Numbered from the stretch's first letter, positions 46,598 to 56,121 are shown. The stretch is 64,000 nt of DNA from Flavipsychrobacter sp. (GCA_017849575.1 JAFIGV010000027.1:1-64000), one strand, 5' to 3'. Program-made: numbers and translations. Notes: generated by a model from the sequence alone, not told the origin.

Positions 46598-47839
46598 TCA
46601 AATCAAGTACACCACCAGTCCGTCTCTGAGTTTCGGCTCGAACCAGGTGCTTTTGGGCGGCATTACATTTCCACTGTCGGCAATGTCAAAAAGTTGCTGG
46701 ATGCTTACGGGATAGCAGGCAAAGGCGGCCGCCATCTCTCCACTGTTCACTCGCCGTTCCAGTTCTGCCAGCCCGCGGATACCTCCTACAAACTCCACTC
46801 TTTTGTCTGTGCGGGGATCGTGAATGCTCAACAGCTTTGAGAGCACATTATCCTGCAGGATGGTTACATCCAGCACCCCGATAGGATCGGTAGTAAAAGA
46901 ACCGGCCTTTGCGCTGAGCTTATACCACGCACCGTCGAGATACATACCAAAGTCGTGCGGTTGTGCAGGTTTCATTTTTTGTCCGCTTATCTTTTCCACC
47001 ACAAAATCTTCGCTCAATGCCGATACAAACTGCTCTGGCGAAAGATCGTTGAGATCTTTTACCACACGGTTGTAATCCAGTATTTTCAACTGGCTTGCAG
47101 GAAAAATAGCGGTGATGAAATAATTGAAAGATTCGTCGCCGGTAATGGACATACCCGCTTCACGCATTTCCTTACAAACTTTGCCGGCAGAGGCCGCGCG
47201 GTGGTGACCATCGGCAATGTAGGTAGCAGGCACCTCCTCTTCAAAAAGCCTGGAAATGCTCGCCACTTTTGCATAGTCATCCACTACCCAGAAAATGTGC
47301 CGGATACCATCTTCCGCCACAAAATCATAGGTAGGATTATGGGCCTTTTTCCAGTCTTCTATAATGCGTTGCACACCTTCGTGGTCATTATAGGCCAAAA
47401 AGACAATGCCTGTTTGCGCTCTTGTAGTTTTGATATGATTGATGCGGTCGAGTTCCTTTTCAGGACGGGTGAACTCGTGTTTTTTGATTACACCCGAATA
47501 GTAATCGTCGAGAGAAGAACCACAGATGAGCCCGGTCTGCGAACGTCCTTCCATCACCAGCTCATAGATATAGTAGCTCGGCTCGTCATCCTGAATCATG
47601 ATCTTGTCGGCGATCAGTTGGTCCAGGTTTTCTTTCGCCTTTTCATATACCTGCAGACTGTGTACATCCACGCCTTCCGGCAAGTCTATTTCAGAGCGGG
47701 TTACATGGTAAAAATGGTAGGGGTCTTTCCGGTATTGCCGGGCTTCGTCCACACTCACTACATCATAGGGCAGTGTGGCCAGTTGCGGTGCAATGCTTTT
47801 CTTTGGTCTTAGGCCCTTAAAGGGAATGATCTTAGCCAT
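46598..47839 (-). CDS. DUF1015-family protein, serC-linked
   Basis: 413 residues from the ATG at 47837-47839 (MAKIIPFKGLRPKK), the usual N-terminus. Other DUF1015 landmarks are LPYDVVSVDEAR, NPYHFYHVTRSEIDLP-like (here DPYHFYHVTRSEIDLP), YYIYELVMEGRSQTGL and the conserved core motif TYIADGHHRAAS (about 217-229). The DGHHR box resembles that of ParB/Srx-fold serine kinases. It follows serC by 23 bases, and DUF1015 genes commonly sit with serine-synthesis genes in Bacteroidota. A role in serine or phosphoserine metabolism is therefore likely, but a kinase activity is inference. serA, often between them, is absent here. Confidence 0.88.
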   Translation of the reverse strand: MAKIIPFKGLRPKKSIAPQLATLPYDVVSVDEARQYRKDPYHFYHVTRSEIDLPEGVDVHSLQVYEKAKENLDQLIADKIMIQDDEPSYYIYELVMEGRSQTGLICGSSLDDYYSGVIKKHEFTRPEKELDRINHIKTTRAQTGIVFLAYNDHEGVQRIIEDWKKAHNPTYDFVAEDGIRHIFWVVDDYAKVASISRLFEEEVPATYIADGHHRAASAGKVCKEMREAGMSITGDESFNYFITAIFPASQLKILDYNRVVKDLNDLSPEQFVSALSEDFVVEKISGQKMKPAQPHDFGMYLDGAWYKLSAKAGSFTTDPIGVLDVTILQDNVLSKLLSIHDPRTDKRVEFVGGIRGLAELERRVNSGEMAAAFACYPVSIQQLFDIADSGNVMPPKSTWFEPKLRDGLVVYLI

Positions 47840-47862
47840 TATATTGGTTTTGATGTTGTCTT

Positions 47863-48957
47863 TCAATCTTTTTTATGGTCGTCTTCAAATGCCTGCATCA
47901 GGGTTATGAGGCGTTCCACTTGTTGTATCGTGATGGCGTTATATAGCGAAACCCTGAACCCCCCGACGGTGCGATGTCCGTCGATACCCGTAATATTATT
48001 TTGGGTGCAAAAGTCTGAAAATAGTTGTTCATTTTCCGGATTTTTTGCCCGGAAACATACGTTCATCTTGCTTCGATGATCGGGCCGGTCAACAACGGCT
48101 GCAAACAGACTATTGCGATCTATTTCCGCATATAGTATGCTGGCCTTCTTTTCATTATCCTTTTGGATGATGTCAATTCCCTTTCTTTTGGTCCAGCGTA
48201 GCATGAGCAGTGCGGTGTAGATGGCAAAAACGGGTGGTGTATTCAGCACTGAGTTTGTGCGCACCTGTGCTTCATAGTTTAGCATAGGCGGCACACGGCG
48301 GGCCGTGCGGGCCAGCATGTCTTTGTGAAGGACCACCAGGGTAGTGCCTGCGGCGCCCAGATTTTTTTGAGCTACGGCATAAAACATGGCGCTGTTGCTA
48401 TAGGAACGCTGTGTGCTGAGCATGTCGCTGCTCATATCTGCAATCAGGGGTACGGGCGACAGGGGAATGTCTGGCCACTGTGTTCCGTAAATCGTATTGT
48501 TGGTGGTAAAGTGCAGGTAGGATAAGGATGGATCGATTGATGCAGGCCATTCCGGAAGGGAGGCATATCGCTCTCCCGCTGATGATGCGATGACCTTTGG
48601 CTCACCATAGTAGCCCGCATAGGCTATGGCCTCCTGTGCCCAATGACCGCTGTCTATGTATGCCGCACCGCCGGCACCTAAAAAGTTCATCGGTATCATA
48701 CTGAACTGAAGTCTGCCGCCTCCGTGCAGCCAGAGAATCTCATAGTCGCTGCTGAGTGCGCACAGCTCCCGCACCAGTTGTTTGCTTTCGTCCAGAATAT
48801 TGTCAAACAGCTTTCCTCTGTGCGGTATTTCTAACACCGAAAGCCCGCTGGCATTGTAGTCTAAGATGGCTTCACTGGCTTCCTGCAATACCTCCTCCGG
48901 TATCGATGCCGGGCCGGCGCCAAAATTCAGTTTACGATCTTCTGATCTTTTTATCAT
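47863..48957 (-). CDS. serC: Phosphoserine aminotransferase
   Basis: 364 residues from the ATG at 48955-48957. Fold-type I PLP enzyme: NFGAGPASIPEEVLQEA at the start, the substrate/PLP segment HGGGRLQFSMIPMN, DMSSDMLSTQ, and the PLP lysine K198 in AVAQKNLG. It converts 3-phosphohydroxypyruvate and glutamate to phosphoserine. It can also supply the 4-phosphohydroxy-threonine step of DXP-dependent B6 synthesis, for which pdxJ is in the same window. Its start overlaps the 3' end of the upstream DUF502 gene by 26 bases; a second ATG at 48978 would give more overlap. Cotranscribed with DUF1015. Confidence 0.96.
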   Translation of the reverse strand: MIKRSEDRKLNFGAGPASIPEEVLQEASEAILDYNASGLSVLEIPHRGKLFDNILDESKQLVRELCALSSDYEILWLHGGGRLQFSMIPMNFLGAGGAAYIDSGHWAQEAIAYAGYYGEPKVIASSAGERYASLPEWPASIDPSLSYLHFTTNNTIYGTQWPDIPLSPVPLIADMSSDMLSTQRSYSNSAMFYAVAQKNLGAAGTTLVVLHKDMLARTARRVPPMLNYEAQVRTNSVLNTPPVFAIYTALLMLRWTKRKGIDIIQKDNEKKASILYAEIDRNSLFAAVVDRPDHRSKMNVCFRAKNPENEQLFSDFCTQNNITGIDGHRTVGGFRVSLYNAITIQQVERLITLMQAFEDDHKKD

Positions 48958-49537
48958 GCTGAAGACTTTTCTCTTCATCGGTAGTGGTAATACCTCCGCT
49001 CACGGCAAACTTCATCGCTTCGGCGGCGTTCATCTTGGTCACCGCTTTTACGTTTTTCGCTTCTACTATGATCACATAACCGGATATGGCATAAGAATGG
49101 GGTAGATAAACGGCCACCTTCCCGTTCATGCCGAGGTAGGCCAGATCTTTCTGGGTCATAAAACCAATGCGCCATACTTCCGGATGAAGGTTGGTACATA
49201 CCCACACCGGCTTATTGAAACGCTTTTTATCGCCTACAAAAGAATCCATCACATCCTTGATGGAAGAATAAATGAATCGGATACCCGGAATATGCTCGAG
49301 CAGGTAATCGAACGCATCGAAAAGCATACGGCCTACAAAAAACCGTGTACCCATGTAGCCAATAAAGGTGACTACCGTAATGATGATGAGAAAACCAATA
49401 CCCCGGGGCACCCAGGGCACAAGACTATCCACACCATCAAATACCACATAGATCACATAGGCAGTGAGCGCAATGGGACTTAAGATGAGCAAACCCTGCA
49501 GAAATGAACGAATAACAACAGCCGCAAACCGACGCAT
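48932..49537 (-). CDS. DUF502-family membrane protein
   Basis: 201 residues with two N-terminal membrane helices (about 10-32 and 47-65). The DUF502 pattern is clear: SFLQGLLILSPIALTAYVIY, IPGIRFIYSSIKDVMDSFVG and VAVYLPHSYAISGYVIIVEA. The C-terminal part is soluble. Its function is unknown. It is the first gene of the DUF502-serC-DUF1015 operon and overlaps serC, so it is coupled in expression to serine synthesis, but the functional link may be only positional. Confidence 0.9.
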   Translation of the reverse strand: MRRFAAVVIRSFLQGLLILSPIALTAYVIYVVFDGVDSLVPWVPRGIGFLIIITVVTFIGYMGTRFFVGRMLFDAFDYLLEHIPGIRFIYSSIKDVMDSFVGDKKRFNKPVWVCTNLHPEVWRIGFMTQKDLAYLGMNGKVAVYLPHSYAISGYVIIVEAKNVKAVTKMNAAEAMKFAVSGGITTTDEEKSLQHDKKIRRS

Positions 49538-49553
49538 GAAGAAAACAGATAGA

Positions 49554-49561
49554 CAAATGTA
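49554..49561 (-). promoter_or_regulatory. Bacteroidota -7 element for the DUF502-serC operon (TACATTTG)
   Basis: Exact TAnnTTTG on the minus strand 16 bases before the DUF502 ATG at 49537. Confidence 0.65.
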
Positions 49562-49624
49562 CTGTACTTTTTACAGCAGCAGGATTAATTGTCCATGAAC
49601 GGTTTTGTTGTAATTTTTGCAGCT

Positions 49625-50742
49625 ATGCGCTTTTTGCTTGTGTTCCTGTTGCTGGCCGCACCGGCTATGGCTGTTTGCCAGAGCGATGTACGCGGCAGCG
49701 GGTTTGCCATCGAGGGCAACCTGATGCTTGGACAGATATACAAGCATACCGAAAACTTTAAGGGCCCCTTGCCGCAGTATGCGGGCGCTGCAGAGTTGTG
49801 CTTTGTGCAGCAAACCTGGGGAAAAAAGAATGGCAGCAACGAAGAAACTTTCCGCTGGTAGGTGTGGGAGTGGCCTACACGGACTATGGTGTGGACAGTG
49901 TGTACGGCAAGTGTTTTTCTGCCTTTCCTTTGCTGCAGCTTCCTCTGGTGCGGGGTAAAAAGTTGGAGTGGACCTTTCGGCTGGGTTTCGGGTTTGGCTA
50001 CGTTACCCGTCATTATGAGCGGGCACCGGTGTGGGATACACTGAACAATGCCATTGGCAGCCACCTCAACAACTACACCTGCTTCGCTACCGATCTTCGC
50101 TATTCGATCAGCCCACACTGGAGTGTGCAACTGGGGGGGGCGTTTTCGCATATCAGCAATGCCTCAATCCGCACACCTAATCTCGGCATCAACCTTTGGG
50201 GTGGCCGTATCGGTTTTCGGTACTATCCTGTCAGCTCCCATCCTAAAAGGATCTATAGGACACTGCCCGCCCTACGCAGTCGCTGGCTGGCGCAGGTAAG
50301 GCTGGGCTTTGCAGCAAAAGAGGGAAGCACGCCCAACGGACCGCTGTATCCTGTCTATCTGGTATCTGCCTACGCAAGCCGTCGCTACGCGGGTAAAAAT
50401 AAAATGTTTGCCGGCGTGGATTATTCTTACCACGGAGAGATCTATGCGTTTTTGCGCAATAATGAAGTGGAGCCGGGCCGCGAAAAACAACATAGCTGGA
50501 AAAGCAGCGTCTTTATAGGTAATGAGTTTTTGTTTGGAAGGGTAGGCATTCACCTGCAACTGGGTGTATATCTGAAACAGGCATCATTGACCAACGATCC
50601 TTATTACGAAAAGCTGGGAGCAAATTTTTACCTCTTGCAACAGGAAAGAGGCCTGGTAAAAGAGTGTGCCTTTGCCATATTGCTGAAGACCCACAAAACG
50701 CAGGCAGAGCTGGCAGAGTTTGGACTGGCTTTTGGCTTTTAA
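49625..50742 (+). CDS. PagL-like lipid A 3-O-deacylase (acyloxyacyl hydrolase), frame-broken at a slippery site
   Basis: The first frame (ATG 49625) gives a signal peptide (MRFLLVFLLLAAPAMAVCQS) and the first strand, then ends at a TAG at 49859-49861. The rest of the protein continues in the -1 frame: GKKEWQQRRNFPLVGVGVAY onward. The switch sits on GGA-AAA-AAG (49820-49828), where the heptamer A-AAA-AAG is the known -1 slippery sequence. The downstream part has the PagL motif SHISNASIRTPNLGIN (His and Ser of the dyad) and many beta strands. PagL-type enzymes sit in the outer membrane and remove a 3-O-acyl chain of lipid A. A mutation, a sequencing error in A6, or programmed frameshifting can each explain the break. 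Confidence 0.75.
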
Positions 50743-52487
50743 GGCGCCGGCTTTTTATCCCACCTTGTTATAGTCAGTGACCGAATCTCGCCACGGAAGC
50801 CGTAGTCGGTAGTCAGGTACACCTCGAGCCGGGGCGCGGAAAAGGGCAAACGCATAAAAAACCTGTATTCATTTACGGAGTCGTTGTTGCTGATGGGGCT
50901 GTACAGTCTTACTCTTGCCGATCTGCTGGAATCGCCCTGCGTCAGCGATGCGGCAAGAAAGGAATGCCACAAATGTCCCGGAGCTAATATCCTGGCTTGT
51001 ACTTCTATCCAGGTGGTGCCGGTCTTTGCTCCCAAAGCAGTATCCCATAGGGGCAGTTTTTCTCCTGCAGGAGCAGATAAGGGTGTTTGCCGATCGAGGC
51101 GGTACAATAGGGTAGGATGAAGCCCGTCTGTAGTTTTAGGTGGCATGTCTTCCACGTCGAGCAGGCTGATATCCAGCGGTGAAGGATCGGGGTTGAGGTA
51201 GATCCGGCTATAATATTTCCTGTTCATGTCGTCGTAGTGCAGGATTGTTTTACTGTATTGATAGGTCTGAAAAATGTTGACACCAATCAGGTAGAGACCC
51301 ACCGCAATAAAAGGGATTCGCCAGCGGGAAGCCAATGCTCGGCTACTGAGGGCAGCAAGCGGAAGAGCAAACACCGGATAGCTTTGTACCAATGCCCGTG
51401 TGGAATAAGAACCGCCATATCGCCATTCATCCCAGGCTATAATAATCCAGATATTGAACAGGCAAAACCAAATGACGGCGTTTTTGAACTCGAACTTTTT
51501 GACAAAAAATAATCCGGCGACAAAAAGCACAGCCACCGGGGTATAGATAAACCATCCCTTTTCCCAACCCAAAAGCACCCGGAACCAGGGATTGAGAAAC
51601 ACCCACTTGCTACCCACATCGTAGATGAAGCTCCCTGTAGTGGCTTTCCAGTAAATGAGTTGAGGCAATATTCCGATGAACCCGAAGAGAAGGGTGATCA
51701 TAAGATGAGACCGATGGTCGTTTACAGCTTTCCACTTGGCACGGGCTGCCTGTGGGGTATGGGTATGCCAGAGCAGCGGTATGAAGAGCATGATTGCTTC
51801 TGTTGGTCGGCTCATGGTTGCAAGACCAATGATATACCCGATCGCTGCCGCACTAAACAGTGCAGGCTTCCTATGCCACGATGAAGTAGCCCGAAGGATC
51901 AGGACGTACAGTACAAACAGGTACACATGACTAAGGCCGTTATCTCCAGCAGCATACTGCATCAGGTTGGAAGCCAGTGCCAGCAAAAGCAAAGTGCAGC
52001 CCGTGACAACGTCGGAGAAATAGCCGAGAAGAAAACGCCGGAGGAGTAATAAAGCCAGAAAACAATAAAGGAGTGCTCCGAAAGAAATCGCATATTGATA
52101 AGGCGGCGAAAAACCATCCGCAGGTGCACCCGTGAGGTATGCGACGAGATGCCCCGCCAGAAAAAGCGGTAACTGCATGATCGCCACGCCGCCAAGATAT
52201 TTGAAAGTATAGCGACCATCGTCGAGCTTAATGGCCTGCCAGCCATCGCCGCCTGTCAAATGATACCGTGCGTCAGCGGTATCCAGCCAATTTAGCCTTG
52301 TGAAATCGTGATAAATCAGGCCCGCAGGCAGATACATATAATATCCGAAGGCATCCCAGCTCGTTACAACCAAAGGTCGTTCACGAGGCAGGGTATCCAC
52401 CCGGTAGTTCACATACACCAAAAGAATCAGCCAACATGCTGCGAGCGAAAATGCATTTTTCATAAAGCGCTCTCTAAAAGTAATCAT
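50739..52487 (-). CDS. Multipass membrane protein, GT-C-like
   Basis: 582 residues with about ten membrane helices and a soluble C-terminal domain (from about residue 440) with beta strands. Features typical of GT-C glycosyltransferase-like proteins are the first loop after helix 1 (VTSWDAFGYYMYLPAG with acidic residues), TMSRPTEAIMLFIPLL and IIAWDEWRYGGSYSTRALVQSYP. Such proteins use polyprenyl-phosphate sugars to modify lipid- or protein-linked glycans in the periplasm. No donor or acceptor can be assigned. The 3' end overlaps the PagL-like gene by four bases (convergent). Possibly linked to surface glycans. Confidence 0.75.
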   Translation of the reverse strand: MITFRERFMKNAFSLAACWLILLVYVNYRVDTLPRERPLVVTSWDAFGYYMYLPAGLIYHDFTRLNWLDTADARYHLTGGDGWQAIKLDDGRYTFKYLGGVAIMQLPLFLAGHLVAYLTGAPADGFSPPYQYAISFGALLYCFLALLLLRRFLLGYFSDVVTGCTLLLLALASNLMQYAAGDNGLSHVYLFVLYVLILRATSSWHRKPALFSAAAIGYIIGLATMSRPTEAIMLFIPLLWHTHTPQAARAKWKAVNDHRSHLMITLLFGFIGILPQLIYWKATTGSFIYDVGSKWVFLNPWFRVLLGWEKGWFIYTPVAVLFVAGLFFVKKFEFKNAVIWFCLFNIWIIIAWDEWRYGGSYSTRALVQSYPVFALPLAALSSRALASRWRIPFIAVGLYLIGVNIFQTYQYSKTILHYDDMNRKYYSRIYLNPDPSPLDISLLDVEDMPPKTTDGLHPTLLYRLDRQTPLSAPAGEKLPLWDTALGAKTGTTWIEVQARILAPGHLWHSFLAASLTQGDSSRSARVRLYSPISNNDSVNEYRFFMRLPFSAPRLEVYLTTDYGFRGEIRSLTITRWDKKPAP

Positions 52488-52527
52488 ATGAAGAAAACGA
52501 TCAGCAGTGTGCTACCTACATTTTCAT

Positions 52528-52535
52528 TAGGTTTG
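52528..52535 (+). promoter_or_regulatory. Bacteroidota -7 element for lutB (TAGGTTTG)
   Basis: Exact TAnnTTTG 17 bases before the lutB ATG; predicted leader about 11 nt. Confidence 0.65.
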
Positions 52536-52551
52536 CATAACACCTCTTGCA

Positions 52552-53925
52552 ATGACGGACAATCAAACTACCTTCCTGGCCAAAAGCGAAGTGAAAGCCA
52601 ATGACCTCGAGCATAAGAGGAAGCTGGCCTTCAACATTCAGAAATATGCGGACACGGTAGTGAAGGGCAAACAGCAATTTTCCAATCTGGATCTTGCTCG
52701 CCGCCGGGCAAAAAACGTGAAGTGGGATGCGATAGAAAATCTGGATAAATACCTCATTGAGTTTGAGAAAAATTTTACCGCACGCGGAGGAAAGGTGATT
52801 TGGGCAGAAGATGCCAAAGAGGCGCTGGAGGCTGTATTGCAGATATGCCAGGCGAAACAGGCACGCCGGGTGGTGAAGAGTAAGAGCATGGTGACGGAAG
52901 AGATTCATCTCAATGACTACCTCGCGGAACATGGCATCGAATCGGTAGAAACAGACCTCGGTGAATACATTCAGCAGCTCGACGGTGAGGCACCCTATCA
53001 TATCGTTACACCGGCCATGCACAAAAGCAAGGAAGATGTAGCCAAGCTTTTTCACAACAAGCTCGGTGTGCCACCCAATCTTTCTCCGTCCGAACTCACA
53101 CAAATTGCGCGGAGAAACCTCCGGGAGAAATATATCAGTTCGGAGGTGGGCATCACCGGCGGCAACTTTCTGATCGCGGATACGGGTGCAGTATGTGTGA
53201 CGGAAAATGAAGGAAACGGCAGGCTCTCCACAGCCTTTCCGAAAACGCATATCGCCATCGTAGGGATAGAGAAAATGCTACCCGCACTCGAAGATCTTCA
53301 GACCTTCTGGCCGCTACTTGCCACCTATGGCACCGGGCAGAACGTGACCGTGTACAATACCATTTTTACCGGTCCGAGGCAGCCCGGCGAAACCGACGGA
53401 CCCGAAGAAATGTATGTGATTCTGCTGGACAACGGGAGAACCAATCTGCTGCAGACACCCGAGGTACGTGAAAGCATGTATTGCATTCGCTGCGGAAGTT
53501 GCCTCAATGCATGTCCGGTGTATAAGAACATTGGTGGACACGCCTATGGCGCTACTTACAGCGGTCCCATAGGGTCGGTCATCACCCCGCACCTGAAAGG
53601 CATGGAAGAATACAAACATCTTAGCTATGCTTCCAGCCTCTGCGGCAATTGTACCGAAGTGTGCCCGGTAAAGATCAACATTCATGAAATGCTGCTCGAA
53701 AACCGGCATATCGCCAGGCGTCAGGATCTAAACGAGCGCAGTGAAGATTTTGGATGGAAACTGTGGAAACGGGCGATGCTTAGCCGTACTCTGATGAATA
53801 GTGCACCTGCGGGTATGAAGAATATGTTGGTGAACAAAGTCTTCAAAAAATCCTGGGGCGAACACCGGGGCAAACTAAACTTTGCCAAAAAGTCGTTCAA
53901 TCAGCTTTGGAAAGAGAAAGCTTAG
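52552..53925 (+). CDS. lutB: LutB-family iron-sulfur oxidoreductase (L-lactate utilisation)
   Basis: 457 residues. An N-terminal LUD-type domain (to about 290) contains KSKSMVTEEIHLNDYL and GITGGNFLIADTGAVCVTENEGNGRL. It is followed by two 4Fe-4S motifs, CIRCGSCLNACPVY and CGNCTEVCPVKINIHE. In Bacillus and others LutB works with LutA and LutC to oxidise lactate to pyruvate. Here neither lutA nor lutC is adjacent, and the next gene is a polysaccharide deacetylase 17 bases on. So it probably works with unlinked partners. Function by family only. Confidence 0.88.
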   Translation: MTDNQTTFLAKSEVKANDLEHKRKLAFNIQKYADTVVKGKQQFSNLDLARRRAKNVKWDAIENLDKYLIEFEKNFTARGGKVIWAEDAKEALEAVLQICQAKQARRVVKSKSMVTEEIHLNDYLAEHGIESVETDLGEYIQQLDGEAPYHIVTPAMHKSKEDVAKLFHNKLGVPPNLSPSELTQIARRNLREKYISSEVGITGGNFLIADTGAVCVTENEGNGRLSTAFPKTHIAIVGIEKMLPALEDLQTFWPLLATYGTGQNVTVYNTIFTGPRQPGETDGPEEMYVILLDNGRTNLLQTPEVRESMYCIRCGSCLNACPVYKNIGGHAYGATYSGPIGSVITPHLKGMEEYKHLSYASSLCGNCTEVCPVKINIHEMLLENRHIARRQDLNERSEDFGWKLWKRAMLSRTLMNSAPAGMKNMLVNKVFKKSWGEHRGKLNFAKKSFNQLWKEKA

Positions 53926-53942
53926 CCTACATTTATTGATTC

Positions 53943-55235
53943 ATGCTTTATATCTACAGCGAGAAAAGCAGTGCCCGGCTGATCTATACCTTGGACTGGA
54001 TGCTGGGCGAGGTGCTGGGGGTGGCTTATCAAGTTGTGCAGCCCGGCGAAGGAATAGAACCCGGCGCTGTAGTAATGCGGTATGGTACCCGGGATGAAGG
54101 TTCGGTGTGCATCCCCGATTGCGGACTATTGTTTGAACAAGGCATCTCAAGACCGGCAATTGCTACCGCACATTGGCAGGGCATTCCCGTACTTTTTGCC
54201 GATAGCAAAGGCGGATACAGTATGCCCTTCGATATTTTTTCCGCTGTTTTTTATCTCCTTTCCCGCTATGAAGAACACCTGCCGTTTGCCGCAGATAAGC
54301 ACAACCGGTTTCCTGTGTCGGAAAGCTTTCTACAACAACAGGGCTGGCTGGAGCGGCCACTGGTGGATGAGTGGATAGCGGCCTTCAGCAATCTGCTGGA
54401 GGCAAAGGGTGTGGCTACCCGCAAACAGGCTTTCAGCTTCAAAGCTACCTACGATATTGATATTGCCTTTTCCTGGCGTTACAAATCGATAAAAAGAACC
54501 GTGGGAACATGGGCCAAAAATCTTTTTACCCGGCCCGCTGCCGGAGTGCAGCAATTGCTTGTTTTATCCGGTCTTCGACCTGACCCTTTCGATTGCTTCA
54601 ATTGGCTTGAGCACCTGCATCGGGAGCAAAGTATTTTACCCCAGTATTTTGTTCTTGTCGCCGGAAAAACTACCCGTTATGACAAAAACAATTTGCCCGG
54701 GCACCCGGCCATGAAGCGGCTTATCGCCGACCTGAACCGGCAGGGCCATGTAGCGCTGCATCCTTCTTATTATTCCCACAACGAAACAATATTTTCTGCA
54801 GAAACGAAAACGCTGGAATCGATAACCGGCCAAAGGAACATACGATCGAGGCAGCACTATTTGCGGTGGCGGCTTCCGGAGAGTTATCGCTTTCTGCAGC
54901 AACGGGGTATTTCCGAAGACTGGTCTATGGGGTTTGGAGCAGCAGCCGGATTCCGGGCGGGCACGGGCCGGTCGTTCCTTTGGTTTGACCTGGAGCAGGA
55001 AACCAGCACAACCCTGCGGATCTATCCTTTTTGTTTTATGGATAGCACCGCTCATTTTGAAATGAAACTAAAACCTGAAGAGGCTTTCAGCAAGCTCGAC
55101 GCCATGGCAGGGTACCTCAGGGCAACGGGAAGCTGCCTCACAACCGTTTTTCATAATTTTTCTCTTGGTAGTGATCCGCAATGGAATGGTTGGCGCGATG
55201 AGTATGCTCGCTTTATCGGCAGGATTACAACTTAG
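53943..55235 (+). CDS. Polysaccharide deacetylase-like protein
   Basis: 430 residues. The first half contains IPVLFADSKGGYSMPFDIFSAVFYLLSRYEEHLPF; the second half is a NodB-like (beta/alpha) barrel with FKATYDIDIAFSWRY (the TFDD/H-type Asp pair), HPAMKRLIADLNRQGHVALHPSYYSH (metal His), and LRWRLPESYRFLQQRGISEDWSMGF. This Bacteroidota type often accompanies glycan genes and may remove acetyl groups from an amino-sugar polymer; activity unproved. It follows lutB at 17 bases and its end overlaps the convergent L,D-transpeptidase by 11 bases. Confidence 0.8.
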   Translation: MLYIYSEKSSARLIYTLDWMLGEVLGVAYQVVQPGEGIEPGAVVMRYGTRDEGSVCIPDCGLLFEQGISRPAIATAHWQGIPVLFADSKGGYSMPFDIFSAVFYLLSRYEEHLPFAADKHNRFPVSESFLQQQGWLERPLVDEWIAAFSNLLEAKGVATRKQAFSFKATYDIDIAFSWRYKSIKRTVGTWAKNLFTRPAAGVQQLLVLSGLRPDPFDCFNWLEHLHREQSILPQYFVLVAGKTTRYDKNNLPGHPAMKRLIADLNRQGHVALHPSYYSHNETIFSAETKTLESITGQRNIRSRQHYLRWRLPESYRFLQQRGISEDWSMGFGAAAGFRAGTGRSFLWFDLEQETSTTLRIYPFCFMDSTAHFEMKLKPEEAFSKLDAMAGYLRATGSCLTTVFHNFSLGSDPQWNGWRDEYARFIGRITT

Positions 55236-55989
55236 CGCCGAGCACTTTGGTCTTATGCTCGCGCACAATAACGACCGTAGTGCCTACGCCGCAGATGGAG
55301 TAAAGTTCTTCAATGTCCTTATTCTTAAGTGCTACACAGCCATCGGTCCATCCCACACCCAGTTCTATCATATCGTCGCCACCGGCCCAGATGCCATGAA
55401 TGCCGATATCGCCGCCTATTCTTGCCGTTTTTGGTATGATGCCGGACTCCTTCAGTTTATTGAATTTCGCCCGCGACTTATCGTTGGGATAGTTGAGCAA
55501 CATAAACTTATTGTACTTCGACCGCGGATTAAGACTGGTAATTTTAAATTCTCCTTCGGGCGTACAACGATCTCCTTCCATACACTTGTCGCTCAAAGGG
55601 TTCGGCCCAAAAGTGGCTTTATAGGCCCGTAGCACATGCCTCCGGTACACCACCAGCAAACAACGACGGGATTTATCTACTACCAGTCGTACAGAATCTT
55701 TGATCAGCGTGTCGGGATTGAATTTCAGGTAGTGAGAACCTACAGGCAGTACCCGGGGCGTTATCGTAGTTTCGGTGATACGCATCAGGCCCTGCGTATA
55801 TTGCACCACCCGAACAATGTTCCCCTTCCCGTCGGGCTCTTCGCTCAGCACTTTCAGATTGCGGATAGGGCTAACCGCTTTTTTACCCGGCGCAGCATCG
55901 GGCAACTGGGCAAAAGAAACAAGCGTTCCTGAGCAAAGAAAAAACAATAACAGTAAGCTACGTACAACACCTTTACATTGTAACATCAT
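55225..55989 (-). CDS. L,D-transpeptidase (YkuD) family protein
   Basis: 254 residues with a signal peptide ending near LVSFAQ (about residue 28). The YkuD domain (about 95-245) starts VRLVVDKSRRCLLVVYRRHVLRAYKATFG (quoted in part), has TPEGEFKITSLNPRSKYNKFMLLNYPN, and the catalytic block IGIHGIWAGGDDMIELGVGWTDGCVALKNKDIEEL (quoted in part; His and Cys present). The usual SHGC is TDGC here, still with the nucleophilic Cys. It is a periplasmic enzyme that crosslinks peptidoglycan stems (3-3 links) or attaches proteins. Confidence 0.9.
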   Translation of the reverse strand: MMLQCKGVVRSLLLLFFLCSGTLVSFAQLPDAAPGKKAVSPIRNLKVLSEEPDGKGNIVRVVQYTQGLMRITETTITPRVLPVGSHYLKFNPDTLIKDSVRLVVDKSRRCLLVVYRRHVLRAYKATFGPNPLSDKCMEGDRCTPEGEFKITSLNPRSKYNKFMLLNYPNDKSRAKFNKLKESGIIPKTARIGGDIGIHGIWAGGDDMIELGVGWTDGCVALKNKDIEELYSICGVGTTVVIVREHKTKVLGAKL

Positions 55990-56121
55990 GAAAACCCGGC
56001 AGCTTTGGTTAGGGAATAGAACGAAACTAAGGAATTTTGCCTGAATGCCCTAAATATGATCCGGAGCGCCAGAAGAATTTTGCGAAGTTTTGCGTAGTCA
56101 TTCCTTGTAATTTTACCAGCA

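Noticed and set aside
49862-49880. Hairpin as a stimulator of frameshifting in the PagL-like gene
   Set aside because: It starts 33 bases after the slippery site, too far for the usual 5-9 base spacing; kept only as a note.
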